Shown here: positions 1 to 14,595 of the stretch, one piece after another
Layout: each line of letters opens with the position of its first letter
Position numbering within the stretch: position 1 is the first letter of the stretch
Origin: Pyrocephalus nanus
Taxonomy: Eukaryota; Chordata; Aves; Passeriformes; Tyrannidae
Direction: 5' to 3'
NCBI GenBank assembly: GCA_038380795.1
Contig: CM076261.1
Location: 14,247,226-14,311,225 of the forward strand
DNA length: 64,000 nucleotides
Program-made: the position numbers and the translations under genes
The notes under the pieces: model-generated
The model's input: the letters and a program-made list of their open reading frames with translations, nothing else
What the model was told of the DNA's origin: nothing
Databases searched by the model: none

Positions 1-238
1 GCAGCCGGCAAACATGGAATTTAAAAGAGAAAACAGGGCGTCAATTGCAAGGAGTTAGGGCATCTGATTGCTCAGAAATCTTATGAAGTAAAGAAAATTG
101 TAAAGTAAAAAGAGATTGCGCATTAACTGGATTAAGTCTTCAAAAAGTATGTAGATGCTGTTGTTTACAAGTACAACCCACCATCTTATGTTATTGCTGA
201 GCTGTGGCGTACCCACACAGAGATACATTTATTGGCCT

Positions 239-257
239 ATGCATGCATGCATGCATG
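239..257. repeat. (ATGC)n simple repeat
   Basis: About four and a half units of ATGC (ATGCATGCATGCATGCATG). It is an alternating purine-pyrimidine, self-complementary tract inside NETO1 intron 4. Confidence 0.95.
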
Positions 258-2519
258 TAATCCCTCACTCTGTGTCACTTGCACAGGAAGTGGAATGGTT
301 TAAAATTCTGTTACTTGAATGATTTCCATAAGAAACAAGGAAAAGGCATAAAGTTCAAACTAATTACTAGCAACAAGATGTGCGGCTGGTAATTATTGTT
401 ACAAATCAATTTTAAAAGATCACATTTTGAATAAAAAAACCACAGTTATAAAAAACATTCAACTTGTCTTCAAAGACAGATTGCACAAGGCTTCTAAAAG
501 TAATGTCATAATACAGAAAAATTAGAGTATTTTCTTTCTTACAAATGCACAAAAATATGAGTACGCCTCTCACATTTTATTAATCTATTTCTTTAGCTTT
601 TCATATAAAGTTCATTTGGGTACTTTCCTACCCTGTCAATGTCAAACCTGCTGCTCTCACTGATAAAAATTAATAGATATCTCAATCTTAGAAGTCAAAA
701 GATTTAGGTCAATGTTTTAATACCTCTTATAATAAATGGAAGATTGAGTTAGTGTGGAGCATATCTGGACTACAATATACTTAATTACAGATTTTTTTTA
801 ATGTCTGAAGTCCAGTATATACAGTGAAGAACATGAGCAATTACTGCATGGTTAAATGTCAAGATGAAGGAAATGTGTACTACAAAATCCTGATGCTGAT
901 TAATTTTCAAGGTATTTTGCTTTCTTCAAAACATTAGAAATGGAAGAATTTTTTTGAACAAACTATACACTACAAAGTGTTGATATTTGAGATGTAAAGG
1001 AGTTTTTGCCGTTTGTGATTACAAAACCTTTTAATGGATTCATACAGCAAGTAGTCAGTACATAAAAAAATATTTCATAATGTTAAGTAGGGAAACTCTC
1101 CACTTCTACTCACTAAATAGACAGCTGTAGATATGTCTTTTCATTTCCCTATCTTTGGCTAGAAATAGGCATTCAACTTCTATCTATCAATATTTAAGAA
1201 ATTTTAACACATTCACATGCTTCACTGTTAAAGAACTTTTAGAGACTTGATTTTACATGTAAATGCTCATAGAAAAGTAGAGATACTTCTTAATCGCTCT
1301 ATTCAGCAAGTCACCAGTTATTTATTTTCATGTTTACAAAGTCAGGTTCTTTTATAGTGATTTCTGGGAGTCTAAGCCAGTCTTGAGCAGTGAGGTATAG
1401 TTCTCTGTAAAAGCAGAGATTGCAGAACCTTTTATGCAGCACACTGTTTGTGGAAATGCAAGGAAAAAAGATCCTATGACGAGTATTTCAAGGGCTGTAT
1501 GTACCTTCATCTGCTGGTTTCTGAAAAAAAACATGTGAAACAAGACTGAAGGAGCTCAGGAGTCCACTTTATCTGAGTAATGCAGCCTTACTGTGACAGT
1601 GCAACTGACTTGACCGCCAGGACTGACTATCAGTCAAGGGCAGCACCTTGGATGTGTCTCCCCAAATAATATCCCAGAGGCTTCCTGTAATTGACTAATG
1701 GTCTCCGAACTTGACTAGGAAGAGAGATGTGTGATCCTATGGTGCTTTTCCTGAATAATGTTGAATTCTAAGTATTCTTAGTCATGCAATTTCAGGGCAA
1801 TACTACTAGGGCTCGGGATATGCCTCATTTTTTTATGGATGACTCCTAGCTCAGTCCAAGGAAATAACACTTAAAGTTCGTGGCAGAAGACTAGGAGAAA
1901 AAATTACCCAGAGCGTTTAGCCTCAACTGATTGCCAAGCATTACCTCTGCAGATTGAATCTATTTATACATATTATTGCTTCCTACCACTGAGTGCTGAA
2001 TCTGCAGATTTTTTCAGGATATTCATGCTGTATCAGTCCATAGAGTGAATTTCTCAGCACAGAAGGATCTTATGGGAATAACTTGGTGATACAAAATAGC
2101 CTTTGTTGTTTTATCATGGGAGAAATACTTTCTCCTAGTTTTACCTCAGACATTCAACTGAATGAATACATTCACTGCAGTATTCTTTTGAATAGCTATA
2201 TCTTTTAGAGCTAATATAGTCAACAGAATATGTTACTTGTGCTACCTCAAATAGTACTGCATCACCAGTAGCTGACTGCACATTTCCAAAAAAAAAAGTT
2301 ATGACACATTTCTAATAAAAAAAGAAACATCAACATAGTGTTTACACCTGCTAATATTCTGCTGTAGTTGGCCATGCCAGTGATGCCATCTTTTTGAAGA
2401 TAACAGCATCTGTAATGAGAAGCTCAAATATCTCCTCTAGTTCCATCATGTGAAGAGTTCACTTTCCACTTTAACAAGAGAATTCTTGCACTGTCTCCAA
2501 ATATTTTTCTTCTATAGCC

Positions 2520-2547
2520 TAGCAAAAGACCAGGTGGTCTTTTGCTA
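2520..2547. repeat. Perfect 12-bp inverted repeat with 4-base loop
   Basis: Arms TAGCAAAAGACC (2520-2531) and GGTCTTTTGCTA (2536-2547) are exact reverse complements around the loop AGGT. It lies deep in intron 4. Confidence 0.95.
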
Positions 2548-2928
2548 AAGGAAGAAACATGTCAGGGAGTACCAGAAGGGAACTGAGTTGTGTTTGCAGA
2601 AGCATCTGCTTGCTAAATCATCTGGCCATATATCAGAAGGAGAGGAAACAGACAAAATACTCCAGAAAATAAAATCCTTAGATTAGAAACAAGTGAAATA
2701 ACCATATAGTCAAAAAGCTATTTGTTAGTTTACTGTGCAACTGTTAGATTTTTGAAAGTTATTGGATGAATTATGTTCTGGTAGTCTCCTATAACAATCT
2801 TTGTATGATTCAAAAACATCTGTGTCACAGTGCATTCTATATCCAAAGTAGAAATCTCTTGGTGTTTAGGATCAAAGGGGAAAATCTATGTTTCCATCCC
2901 CATTGGAGCCTGAAATTTTCTAAAGGAA

Positions 2929-2986
2929 ATAAAAAAAAAAAAAGAAAAAAAAAAGAAAAAAAAAAGAAAAAAAAAAAAGAAAAGAA
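2929..2986. repeat. A-rich tract with regular G interruptions
   Basis: A runs of 4-13 bases are separated by single G residues. This produces a lysine-rich open frame on one strand and a phenylalanine-rich one on the other, neither of them a gene. Confidence 0.95.
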
Positions 2987-5900
2987 CATAAAATATATCA
3001 AAGGAAGAGTGAAATTCTTTTGTTAAACTCAACTGCCAACTCCAATTGTAGTATGTGCTCACCACAGACACTTTCAGTGAACAAGAAGAGGAACTCTAAA
3101 ACCCACATAGCTCTGTGAATTGCTGAGGAGGGCATATCAATGCCAAGAAACATATCAAACCCAGGCACAAGTGTCAGAAAATCAAGTCTTCTGTCCTGTT
3201 ATTTTAGAATTCAGAGCAGTATATTTTTCAGTGACACCAGATCTTTCCTTCTTCTGATACTTTTAGGAGGTTTTCTGCCTAGAAACTGTCCTTTCAGGGT
3301 GTACTGAGCTGTTGACCACAGCAGTTTCCCCAAATGTACAAAACCCTGCCTACAGAATGAGAAGAGGGGTTTTCAAGAGCTTTAGCTACAGAGTATACTG
3401 TGGAGCTTCTTTGGAGATATTATTGCATTTTCTTTTGTTTCTTCAGCTTTTTAACTGCATAGGGGAGCAGCTTTCTCTGAGGAAGTGTTTCAGAAAGAAG
3501 ATAACTGTGTGTTAAAATGTGAATTCCCTATTTAAATTACCCACAAACTTACGAGTTTTACATTTAATTATATAGGCTAACATTTAGATATGTAAAGGAT
3601 GTAAACAATATATATGAGAAGTGAGCAACAGTCCTTCCACTTTTTCCAGTATTATGAAATTCAACTTCTACTGACAGTATGGGAGAAAAACATTTTGATA
3701 AATTTTTGGTTAAGCAAGGCTTTACAGCCAGGTTTTTGGCCTTACAGTTCATTTGTTTCCTTTTGGTTATAACTTCGTGAGAGTGACATTCCCTTTGTTC
3801 AAACTGATAATTTTTCTCCAATTTCATACAATTAAAAGTGACAGAGAACAGTCCAAACCACACTTAATTCATAATGCTGACCGGGAGTAGACATAAACTG
3901 TTGGAAACAAGATATAAGGTCAGCTGGAACTTCTATTATTTTCATGAGAACAGCCTTACTGTATGCTTTACTGTGTACTGAACTAAACCAAACATAATTC
4001 ATACCAACTCTAGCCCAAAATATTTCCACTTGAATTAATGAATAAAGATTGCTGCTCATGAGTAATAGTTAAGATATGTTTTGCTACATGCCCACATGCT
4101 AAAATCAAAATGATAATAAATTCTAAACCAGAGGGTATTGTCTTCAATCTTTTTAATTTTTTTTTCTTTAAATAAGATCCTCCTTTTGGATCCTCAGTCC
4201 TCTCTGAATATCATTTATACCACATGCTTTGTGTTTCCTAACTGATTCTCAAAGTGGTTTGTCATGAACATCAGCAAACAACTGAGTTTGTGGGTAAGTG
4301 GAGATTTGGAACCTAGAATATGAACTGAGTAAGATTCAAGCCTATAATAACTCCATTACTGCTGACATTTCCTCACACCAGAAACTCCAGATTCAGCTAT
4401 CCCTAAACAGCGATTATATTTAGTACATATTAGTAAATTTTTAATTCTATTATCATAACTTGAGAATTTAGGTTTAAAAAATACAGTTTCCATGGAATTT
4501 ACCAGATTTGCATTCTTCTTATCCTCTATTCAAAATCTACCAGTCTGAAACAACAATCTGATTTTCACTGGATTTGCTCACAATTTTAATATTGATTTTA
4601 AAAGGAGGCTTAGGCCCACAGTCTGAATGGCCTAACAGTAGGATTTTTCCTAGCTTTATTTAAGAGTCATTTAAAGTTCTAGAGATAAAAAGAAATAAAG
4701 TTAAACAGAAATTAAACCTTTCATTTAAAAGTACTTGGTAAATCTTTCTTCTATATTTATATTGGAATATCACTGACATGCAATATTCTAGAATATAAAA
4801 AACCTAAATGCTGCAAATTATTCTAGTGGAAGATGCACATATAATTAAATTTGACTTTTAAAATCTTAACCTAGTATGCATTTTTTATTAAAAAACAAGC
4901 AAGCAAACAAACCAAAAGTATAACCTTATTTTGTAGAATTTCAGTATAGACTTCATAGTTGGTAGCAGTTAATAACCAATCATCTAATTCCCACAGTGAA
5001 ATCAATTTTTAGGAATAAAATATTTTTAGTAAGTATTTTCTGCATTCTCTTTTAATATTAATTTTCACATAGACTTGAGAAATGAGCTACAAGAAATAAA
5101 AGGAAGGGAAAAAAAAATCTGGAGAAAACAAGAGGTGCTATAATGCAATCTTTTGTTAACCCACATACTGCAACCAGCAGATTTGATAACATTGTCTCTT
5201 GAGCTTCAACTACCAGATAACATCTGGCAAATGATGTATGTAAGTCCTGTTACACAACATCTTCTGGCTTCTCAGTGTCATTTAGGGGACTGATATGTGA
5301 CTAGAATAACACATTTCATGCTGCCTGCTTCTGTCATGCTAGTACAAATTTGCCACGGACACCAGTTTATTTAAATCTGAATTCTCAAAATAAATTTGGC
5401 AACTCTCTTCTTATCATCTTACTTGTGACTCGAATTGCTGGTTACTAGATAGTCTTTTGACATCAAAGTATTCAAATAAATTCAAATTTCTGCATCTTTA
5501 ATGTGTAATGACCTCTAAAGCAATATTTTTTAAATGTTGATCAAAAGCATTTATTTATTTTCACAATTTTTATTCTGTTTAATTGCATTCTGAATTGTTT
5601 GGTGAATCTCATCACCCTACACATATTAAAAAAAAAATAATCAAAAGTTCATTTTACACTGTGCACTCCCAACCAAACCATTTTGTCTCACTGAAGTTAA
5701 AATCTCTTCTACAATCTAGTTGAGGAAATCCTAATGTCAGGCACTAATTTTCCTAGTGGATTGAAGACTATGCTGGGATCATATAAACAATGTGCAGTTG
5801 ACATAATCAAAAAGGATCTTCAGAGGAAGAATAATATGATTATTATATAATAATAATATTGTCCCTTTCAAAAAATTATCCCTATGTACTGCTTTATTTT

Positions 5901-8900
5901 TATTTTAAAAAGTCCCTCTGACAATGAATGCACTACCAAAAGTTCAAGTAGTAGGAATGTAGTAAAAATGTACTGGAAACCTTTTTTTATGTTTTCAAAT
6001 TTAAATCCTTGGAGTGGAACCAGTACTCATTGCAAATGGTTGCAGAACTTATATTACTTCATTTTACAACTTGTAAATCTGACTGGCCGACTGAGTTGGA
6101 CCAAAAAAGCTTATCTAAAATAATTATGTTCTAAGCAGAAGATGGTTGAAGTAAATTATTTCATTTCAGACAATTCCAATGTGTTCTTTTTAGGGGCAAG
6201 AAAGAATAGCAAAGAAAGAAAGACAAATCATAAATCATGATCCAACAAAAACTCAGCTTACTGTAACACAATATTAAAAAAAAAAAGAGAAGGAAAAACT
6301 GGGAATTATTAAATTAAACCTACTTAAGGCTACATTAGTTTGATACTTGTCAAATAGACAAATTCTGAATTGATGCCATTCTACCACATCATCCTTGTGA
6401 AGGCAGAAAACTAGTTTTAATTCGTGAAGAGTTGAAGAAACACTGGTTCCATTCTCCAAAATTAACAAATATTTCATTTTGACCTAGTGCAGCATACGTA
6501 AAGGTAGAGAAGAGTATTTAAATATACCTACATTTAAAGAAGTACCCAAATCTGAAGATTGTCCAGATTTAGGCACATGCTTTGATGTAGGCTTCCTGAA
6601 GTTCTTTGCTAAATTGGGACTAGATTTAGTGGCTTGTCAGTGCAGCATTTGAGTACAGTAAGCTTAAGCAACTGTTCTTGGGAATTATCCTTGGGCATAT
6701 CAGAAAGTAATTTCAGAGATTTTTGGTGGATTACAGTGTTAAATTATAATAGCTGTTATTCCTAGTTGGCCTGAGGGCCTTTATGAAATGAACAGGTTTT
6801 TCAGAGAAAAAAAAAAGGGCACCTAATATTTGGATTTGCCATGATAAAAAAAAAAATATGCAAATTGAAAATACATACACATCACATATAAAGTGAATAA
6901 AAAATTACTTGTTGGTTTTCCCAAACAAAAGGTTAGGAATATCTCTGCCTAATGTGAATTAATGTTGCAAGGAAAAAAAACCCACATTTAATCTACTCAG
7001 CATTCATGAACATTAAGCAACACCCACATTAAGCATGTGACTCTTGCATGAACTTGTTATTGTCACTCTATAACTCTTCATAGATTTTCATATTTAAAAA
7101 TTTGACTTATTTTGAAATTGGGCTTAAAAATTTCAACTTTTCACTTCCTCAATTTTAATGGTCATTTTTAGAACAATACATCTGCATCTATTGTATACAA
7201 GTCATCAGCCAATGTTACTAGAGGAGATTTATTCTTAACTCCTCAGTGTATGCAGAAGATAAAAATATATATGATAAAAAGAACCTGTCATTAGTTTGAG
7301 GTAGGTCATCATCATACAGAGAGAGAGTGAAAGAGAAAAAAGGGAAAAATCCAAAAAAGGACTGAGTGTTCAGAGACTTGATTCATGCTCTTGATTTTCC
7401 ACAATGTTTGCGTCTAGCAACACACACATTGGCCAGATTTAACTATACAGATGACACCTACTCAAAGAAATCACTGAATTAATCTGCTCCTTATATGGAA
7501 AGAACTGCACATGATAGTATTTCTCTACCTAATGATAGCAGTATGATATTGAAGACTACAGGCTCTTTGATATCTTAGCACTTAATAGGAGAAAAAGAGA
7601 AGATGGATCAAAGGCACAGAGACTCTAATGAGCCACCTAAGTCTATTTACAAAATATTAAGAACAAAATTTGTATCAAAGCTGAATGAAGCATGATCTTA
7701 TCTTTAGATCTGAGCATCAAAGAAGCTCAGATGTGATATCTGAAATGGAAGAATTACATAGTCTGCATTTCTCGACAGACAGTAAACAAATAAAGATTGG
7801 TCGAGCTATCAATATTGCAAAAGATATATTAAGATGACAACATACACCTCCTAGAACTACAAATATACAAGTAATATTCAATAACATTCACCTCAGTACT
7901 TGTAAACAAAAGAGGCTCTGGATTGACCTCTTTGCAAAAAATATGAATATTACCCTCAGAATATGAACAAATTCTAGACAGTTGATGAGTATACACAACA
8001 AAGGTTGAGAAAGGATATACTTATCTGACACATTTCATAATTTAATTACCATTGCATACTACAAAAGTATTCAGCTCTACAAACAGAAACATTAATTAGT
8101 TTTCCAAAGACTCAAATGCTGAAAGCTACTAATTTCTGGGCGAGAGATCTTTTTATTAGTTACAGGGAACTTGGATATTTCTAATACGGGCTTGTGTATA
8201 TTTCTTTAAGGAGAATTAGCTAAAAGCACTATTGAAAGAGTTAAGAATCTATTAAGGAAAGCTAAATATCTCAATAAAGATCTTCATTTATTGCTGATAG
8301 AATTGAATAACACCTACTTAGAAGAAGTAGAATATAAAAAAAAAATTGGACAATCAGAGTTACTTGAACCTATGCAAATATGTGACTGGAAACAAGTGAT
8401 ACAAACATGGGCTTGCATCTAACATATATGGACAGCTAAAGAATCAGACCAGTTGCAACCCTGTGCCTACACTAAAATATAGCTTTCCTGCCTAACAGAT
8501 AGGCCACAGTCAGGCTGATTAGACAAAAACACTGAGGTGAGTGTTAAGATTTATTTGCTATACCAGTAACACCTCAGAAACCTGTAGATACAATTCATAA
8601 AGATAAAAATTTAATGGTTTAAGCAATGGATAAGTAAAGAAAAAGAATCGCTTTAATGTCAGCAGAATCTCTGCATACATCCACATTTCTAAACACACTA
8701 AGACAAACTATTGCAGATCAGGATAAGGCCACAACACAACCAGCTCAGAGTGTGTCCCAGTATGATCTGTTAGAAAATCTGTCGGGTGAGGAAGTCAGAT
8801 GATCTGGGAAACCTTTGCAGAGTATTTAAAAACTCTTTATTCATTTAATATGAGGCAGGAAATTTCTAATTTTTTCCCTGAATAAATGTTATAATGTTTA

Positions 8901-11900
8901 AATGGGAACTAGCAAGGAAGACACTAAACAACAGATTTTGCAGATGTTAATCTGAATGTGTGTATTAATGCAAATTCTCACTGTAAAAAATGTTGTTTAC
9001 AAACACTAGTGGAAGACTTTCTGTTTGCTCTGTCATTTCCAAGTGCTTCACAAACGTTATAGAGAAATCAAAAATTAATAGGGGAAACAAATATCCCAAG
9101 CCCACTGGTTATTTCCACATTTTAAAAGGGTTTAAAGCAAAGTATAATCACTTTGTATCAGACTTAATGTTACGCTAACTCAGCATAGTATTTGCATAAA
9201 GCCAAAATTTTATCCTTAGGGAAAAGGGCATAAGAAAAGGACCAAATTTAAGGAAAATCTTCTACTGTTTCTAAGACTTAGTTTTAATTGTTCTCTAACA
9301 AGTAATAATATAAACTATTTATGGAATGACAGTGGTGATGTAAAAATGCAGACTTATCTAAAAATGTTGGGTATTAATTTTGAAGGCACATCTAAGCTTG
9401 CTAAAGATTCCTCCCAGGTGCCTCCAAAAGCACAGAATTTTTTGTCAGAGAAATGTGATTCCTATGTAAATAATCTTTTAACACTGAAACACCATTATCA
9501 CTGTTATTGGTGAGATCGGATACACATCAAGAAATTTATTTCTTGTGGAGGTAGAGTAGAATTATTTGCATCTATACAGCTGCATATCCTAGTAAACCTT
9601 CTCTAGAAGTTTGAGTTCAACTTATTATGGAACAAATACAGAGAAGAAATGTTTGTACAGAAGAGGGATAGTAGTAGATGGCAGGGAGAGCAAGGAGCCC
9701 ATAGAATAAAAAAAAGCACAAGACTTTGACTTGTATAGACAAGGAAACTGACAACTTAAAATAGAGATGGCTGTCACCTCTAAGCTCATGACACAGTGGC
9801 ATGCAGTCCTGGTGAGGAAAGAGGTCGCATAGCTAACAAGCAACTTTGGTGTAAGAAGGCAAAGATATAAGCAGGCTATATTTCAGGTAAGAAATCAGAA
9901 GAACATTCCTAATAATTTGCATCCTGGAACAGGTCTTAAATAAAAATGGCAGAAGCAGAAAATACCCAAATAAAATTAACTTGGAAAGTCCTTTAAGATC
10001 TATTTATAGAGGCGTATGAATTTAAACAGTTATCACATGAGCTGGAAACTGAGTGCTTGCAGTTGCAGTGTGAGAGACAACACCAGGCTTGGAAAGCCCC
10101 TTCAATCCAATATTCACAGTCAATACAAATGAAACTCTAATGTCCCTAGTTAATTAAAATCTTGTTCTTTTTCTTTACTCCAATTCTAGAAACTATACAT
10201 TATGTTGCTATTGCTCTATTTTTACATCAAAGCTCAACCAAATAGGGACTTAAGTGTTCAATTTCTTTCTGTTGGTAATCTGATCTCCCAGCATGCAGGG
10301 ATTTCTAAATCAGGAAATTCTGTAGTTGCCTTTTGGGTACTGTCAGAAGAAGAATATAAGTATATGATAACAAGAGGTAATATGGGACCTGGGAATCCCA
10401 TGAGACCTTTTAGATAATCATTTCCTCCACATAAGGAATTATTTTTCCCTTGAAATTTCAAATAAACACATTATCACATTACATCCTCATATTTATGATA
10501 CTGAAATATTTTAGGCCTCAACCCACAGTTCTTGTAAGATAATGAAATCTATAGGACAGCAAAAAACAAATTCTCTTGAAAAGACAATATTTGTGTAACT
10601 GATCATGATTGTCAATGTAATGCATGATCCTTCATGTGAGAAATTCCTTCTCACTCACAAGACCAGATGCCCTCGCACCTTGTGAACAGCAATGAGGGGC
10701 CTTACTTTTACGGAGCACACTTGTATGAACACACTAAAAGTTCATAAATCAAGCTGCTTATAAAAATTTGAAGTGCTGAGGACTAGTTATCTCAATAAAG
10801 GAGATTCACACTTTTGAAGTTTTTTGTAACATCAGGAGGTTCTGGCTCAAAAGTTTAAATAAAGAGTTATATTTTCTCCTACTTTCAAACCAACTCTGAT
10901 CCAAAAGGAAAAGGTATTGTCACATTCAAAGCCACATTGTTTGCTGGTTCTGAAAATCCTTAACTGGACTGCAAGTTGGTTAAAAGTGATTGTCAATGCT
11001 GACTAACTTAGAAGCAATCAGACCAAGTTTGGAAGAGAACAGGAACATAAATAACTACAAACAACTAAGCAAGTTTACACAAGTATTTGGCTGTCACAGA
11101 TGCCTGGGAAACATCCCGTCCTTAAATACACTCAAGGAAGGACATGGGCATATCTAAGTTCTTTAGAACTGTGATTCAATTTAAGAAATTCACATTAAAT
11201 TTTTCATGAGTTCTAAAATGTGCAAATTCCCCAACCAGGAAGAATTTGAGCCGTTTTTCATTTTTTTTCCTCAAGATAGACGATGCAATTATTCTATTAC
11301 TCTGGCATTCACTGCAATAGGAATGTAAAATACTGTTATTCTGATTAGACAGTGTTTTATACTCAACTTTTTGGAACATATGAGCATAAATATTTTTTCT
11401 TTTTCTATTATCAGGCAGTTGAACAGAAAACACTACTGACTGACGTTTATATCAATGAGGCTAAATAAAAACACAGATGGCTTCTACTAAGCAAAGGAAC
11501 TGAAAGTAATGATGTGCTATCTTAAGCCACTGTCCTGCAAAATCAGGGACCAGGATAAACAGAAATCTGATTATTCTAGCTGAGTAAGAAAGCTCAAATA
11601 AACATAGCCTCTGTCTGTCTGAATCCTTGTCTACACTAAAAAATTGACTCATTTTAAAGAATACTTATCATTGTAAGTCCCTTTGAAGCAGTACTTGAGT
11701 TTTTCCTACACTAAACAGTGATTCACCATCATTTTGGAAAATAGTCCTGAGACATAACCTTTTGGAAAAAATGAGTGTAACAGATTGAGTCAAAGGATCC
11801 AGAGCTGTGAAATGAAATTTCAGGTGTAGGCCTTTCAACGGCCTGAAGAATGGCAGACCAGGAGGAAGAGTGAATTATCGTTGCACTTGTCTCATGGGTT

Positions 11901-13733
11901 ATTCTCTAGCCAATCACATCTGAATTCAAAATTAAACAGAGTAAATAGAACGTATTGTAGTCTGACATGTACTTTTTTAATACATCAGATCGGATAAACA
12001 AAAAAAACCAACAAAGTGTTTGTACACATTTACGAAGGTTTCATAGGTTCAGATAGTTCGTTTTTGAAATGATCACAGTTAATCAGAATTTAAAAATAAA
12101 AACTAAAATTAAAATAGTATATAAAAATAAATAAGTTGTGATTTGCTTATAAACTCTCATGTGTACAAAATGGTTGAAAATGTACTTTACATCCATATTT
12201 CATCTCGTTATTACTGGTATTCAGCTGTAATAATGTAAATGAAGATGACTACTTTTCCCCTTAACTCAAAATTTGACATTAAAAACAGTCTATCCTTAAA
12301 CCGCACATACAGCTTCATTCATCCACACCTTGCTTAATCCTATACTTTATAAAATCACAAAAATTAAAGCCTAAATTATTCTCTTAGTACGAACTTTGAT
12401 TCTGAAAAATTGTCAATTGTTTCACCACTTACTGGGTGTGTTTGTATTGGTTTTGTGTGTAGCTCTGATTTTGTCATTAAAGTTATTTGTTCTGCTAGAT
12501 CTCACCTTTTAGACTCCTGAAAAGAGCTCTGAACAAAAGTCTATTTAAATGGAAAAGAATTTATGACAAGAGAGTTGTATTAGTCTCAAAATGCCTAAAC
12601 CTCCTGTCCCTACTGGACTTTTGCATCAGTGGATGGATTTCCAACCATTTCAATACCAAGGAGTCAAAGAAACTATTGAACAGAAAAGTTCTAGTAATTG
12701 CAAAATATTAGTCCATTCCTTAGGATTGTTCTATATAATTTCTTTTTGAAAGACTTAGTCCAAACTAGTTTAAAAATGCCTTGGGTCCAGGGCTGTTTCC
12801 ATTTGCACAGACTAATAGATCTTCATTGCAACATTTTTCATGATACCCTAATTGATCTTATTTTCAACTTCATCCAGTTTTTATACACCCTGGAGACATA
12901 GTAAATAATTTCTTTCCCTGTTTCTCCAGGTACCATTCAAATGACAATAAATGCTTGCAGCTTCAATTTAGTCAAATTTACTTAGGTTTTTTTTTTTTTA
13001 AAAATCTTGCCACACACCCACACATTTAATGTCACATCTCTTTATCATCAAACCAGAGCCTCCATCAAGACATCAAATGCAAAAGTGGCAGATGAGAAAC
13101 ACTTCATGGGTGGGTGGGGACCCTCAAAGTTTGTTGGTACTAGAGACATAGCTCTGTTGCACTTGTCACTGGGATGAAGAAAGCCTTTTATGCAGATTGC
13201 AGTTAGGCACAGTGTCCTGCTTTTGACAAGTGAGATGGGTGGCAATCCATCTCCCCTGAGCGTTCAGTGGTTCTAGACAGCAATAGTTTCCAAATGGTTA
13301 TTGCTTTGGATCATTTTCCTGTTCTTTAAAGAGAGGTTAGCCAAAAATTATCTTCTTTTTTCATAGTTCAGTTTCATAAGTTTTCACTACCTAAGTTGGA
13401 TCTAGGTGGTTTAAGTGACAATTTCTGTAGTGGAGCCCTCCCTATACTACTGTTATACACTCTTGAAAATCATCACTCATTTTTATGAATTGAGAGAGAC
13501 CCTTCCCACTGCACACATTTGGACAATAGATCACAAAAGGTCACGTCTTATCCATGCCTACATAATAAAAGACTGTTTGAGTAATCCTGTTGAATGCAAA
13601 CTGCTTCTTGTTACCAATGATCAAGAAGGCAGCAGTGCTGTTTTGCATTTGTCAAATTAATCATATTCTCATTTTGGCCAGTATTCCTAGAAATCTGCTA
13701 TTATTTTCAGAGCTTTCTATTGAAATTTATAAT

Positions 13734-13768
13734 GGGGGGGGAGAGGGAGGAGAAGAAAGGAAAAAGAT
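13734..13768. repeat. Polypurine tract with G8 run
   Basis: Eight G residues followed by AGAGGGAGGAGAAGAAAGG form a 35-base stretch with only purines. It may adopt triplex-type structure. Confidence 0.9.
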
Positions 13769-14570
13769 AGCTATTCCATTTGAAGTCTAGAATAATTTAT
13801 GCTGCTGTGGCAATTTACCAGCATTGATCTCTGTGTAGAAATTCTCCTTACAACAGTAGAAAAAGAATGAGTATAAAATATGATCCATGAAATTGTCTTT
13901 TCCCTGAGAGTTTTTTAGACAGAATAAGCTGCAGGTAGTGCTATGAACATCTTTTCAATCATAATGCATAACTCTTTGAAACAAGAAAGACAAGAAATAT
14001 AAAGCAAAGAACCTTTGGCACAGGGTGGGGAAATGGCAAAAGCCCGCAGGTCCATGGTAAATGAGAGATAAAAGTTTAACTCACTTTTCAGAGTGAATAT
14101 GCAAAATTTTGTCCATTGTCTTTGAATTTACAATAATAGATACATATATCTGGCTCTCAGGCTATATGCTGCAGAAATTCTGTATTCTGTTGCTGTTTGA
14201 ACCTTCTAAATATGTTTACCCTCTGCAAAACAGTATCCTTGACTTGAAAGAAAACTGAACTATGCTGGTTAATTCTATAACTATTTTCCTTGCATTAGTG
14301 AAAGAAAACCACATAGAGGAGCCATATAGAGCAAGCACTCCTGCCATCTTCTATGAGGCCCCTGGAACAATTAAGGAAGAAGAATTTCAGATCTGCTAAT
14401 TTTAGGAGATATTCTAAAGAATATTGTTTAACCTAATACAACAATTTAGCTGAAACAATAGTGACATAATTGACAAAATTATGTAATAATTACAGTGCTT
14501 TAGACCATGCTATATTGAAGTATGACTCATCACTCAGTACATAAGAAGGTACAGAACTACGTCAAATCCA

Positions 14571-14595
14571 GCAGTACAGTGCAGTGCAGTGCAGT
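14571..14595. repeat. (GCAGT)n pentamer repeat
   Basis: Five tandem 5-base units read GCAGT ACAGT GCAGT GCAGT GCAGT. Confidence 0.9.

Noticed and set aside
2766..3071. Lysine-rich (plus) and phenylalanine-rich (minus) open frames
   Set aside because: They are translations of the A-rich tract at 2929-2986.
3564..4059. Two overlapping minus-strand frames of 99 and 75 residues
   Set aside because: They are in AT-rich intron 4 with no motif, no splice-site support and no resemblance to NETO1.
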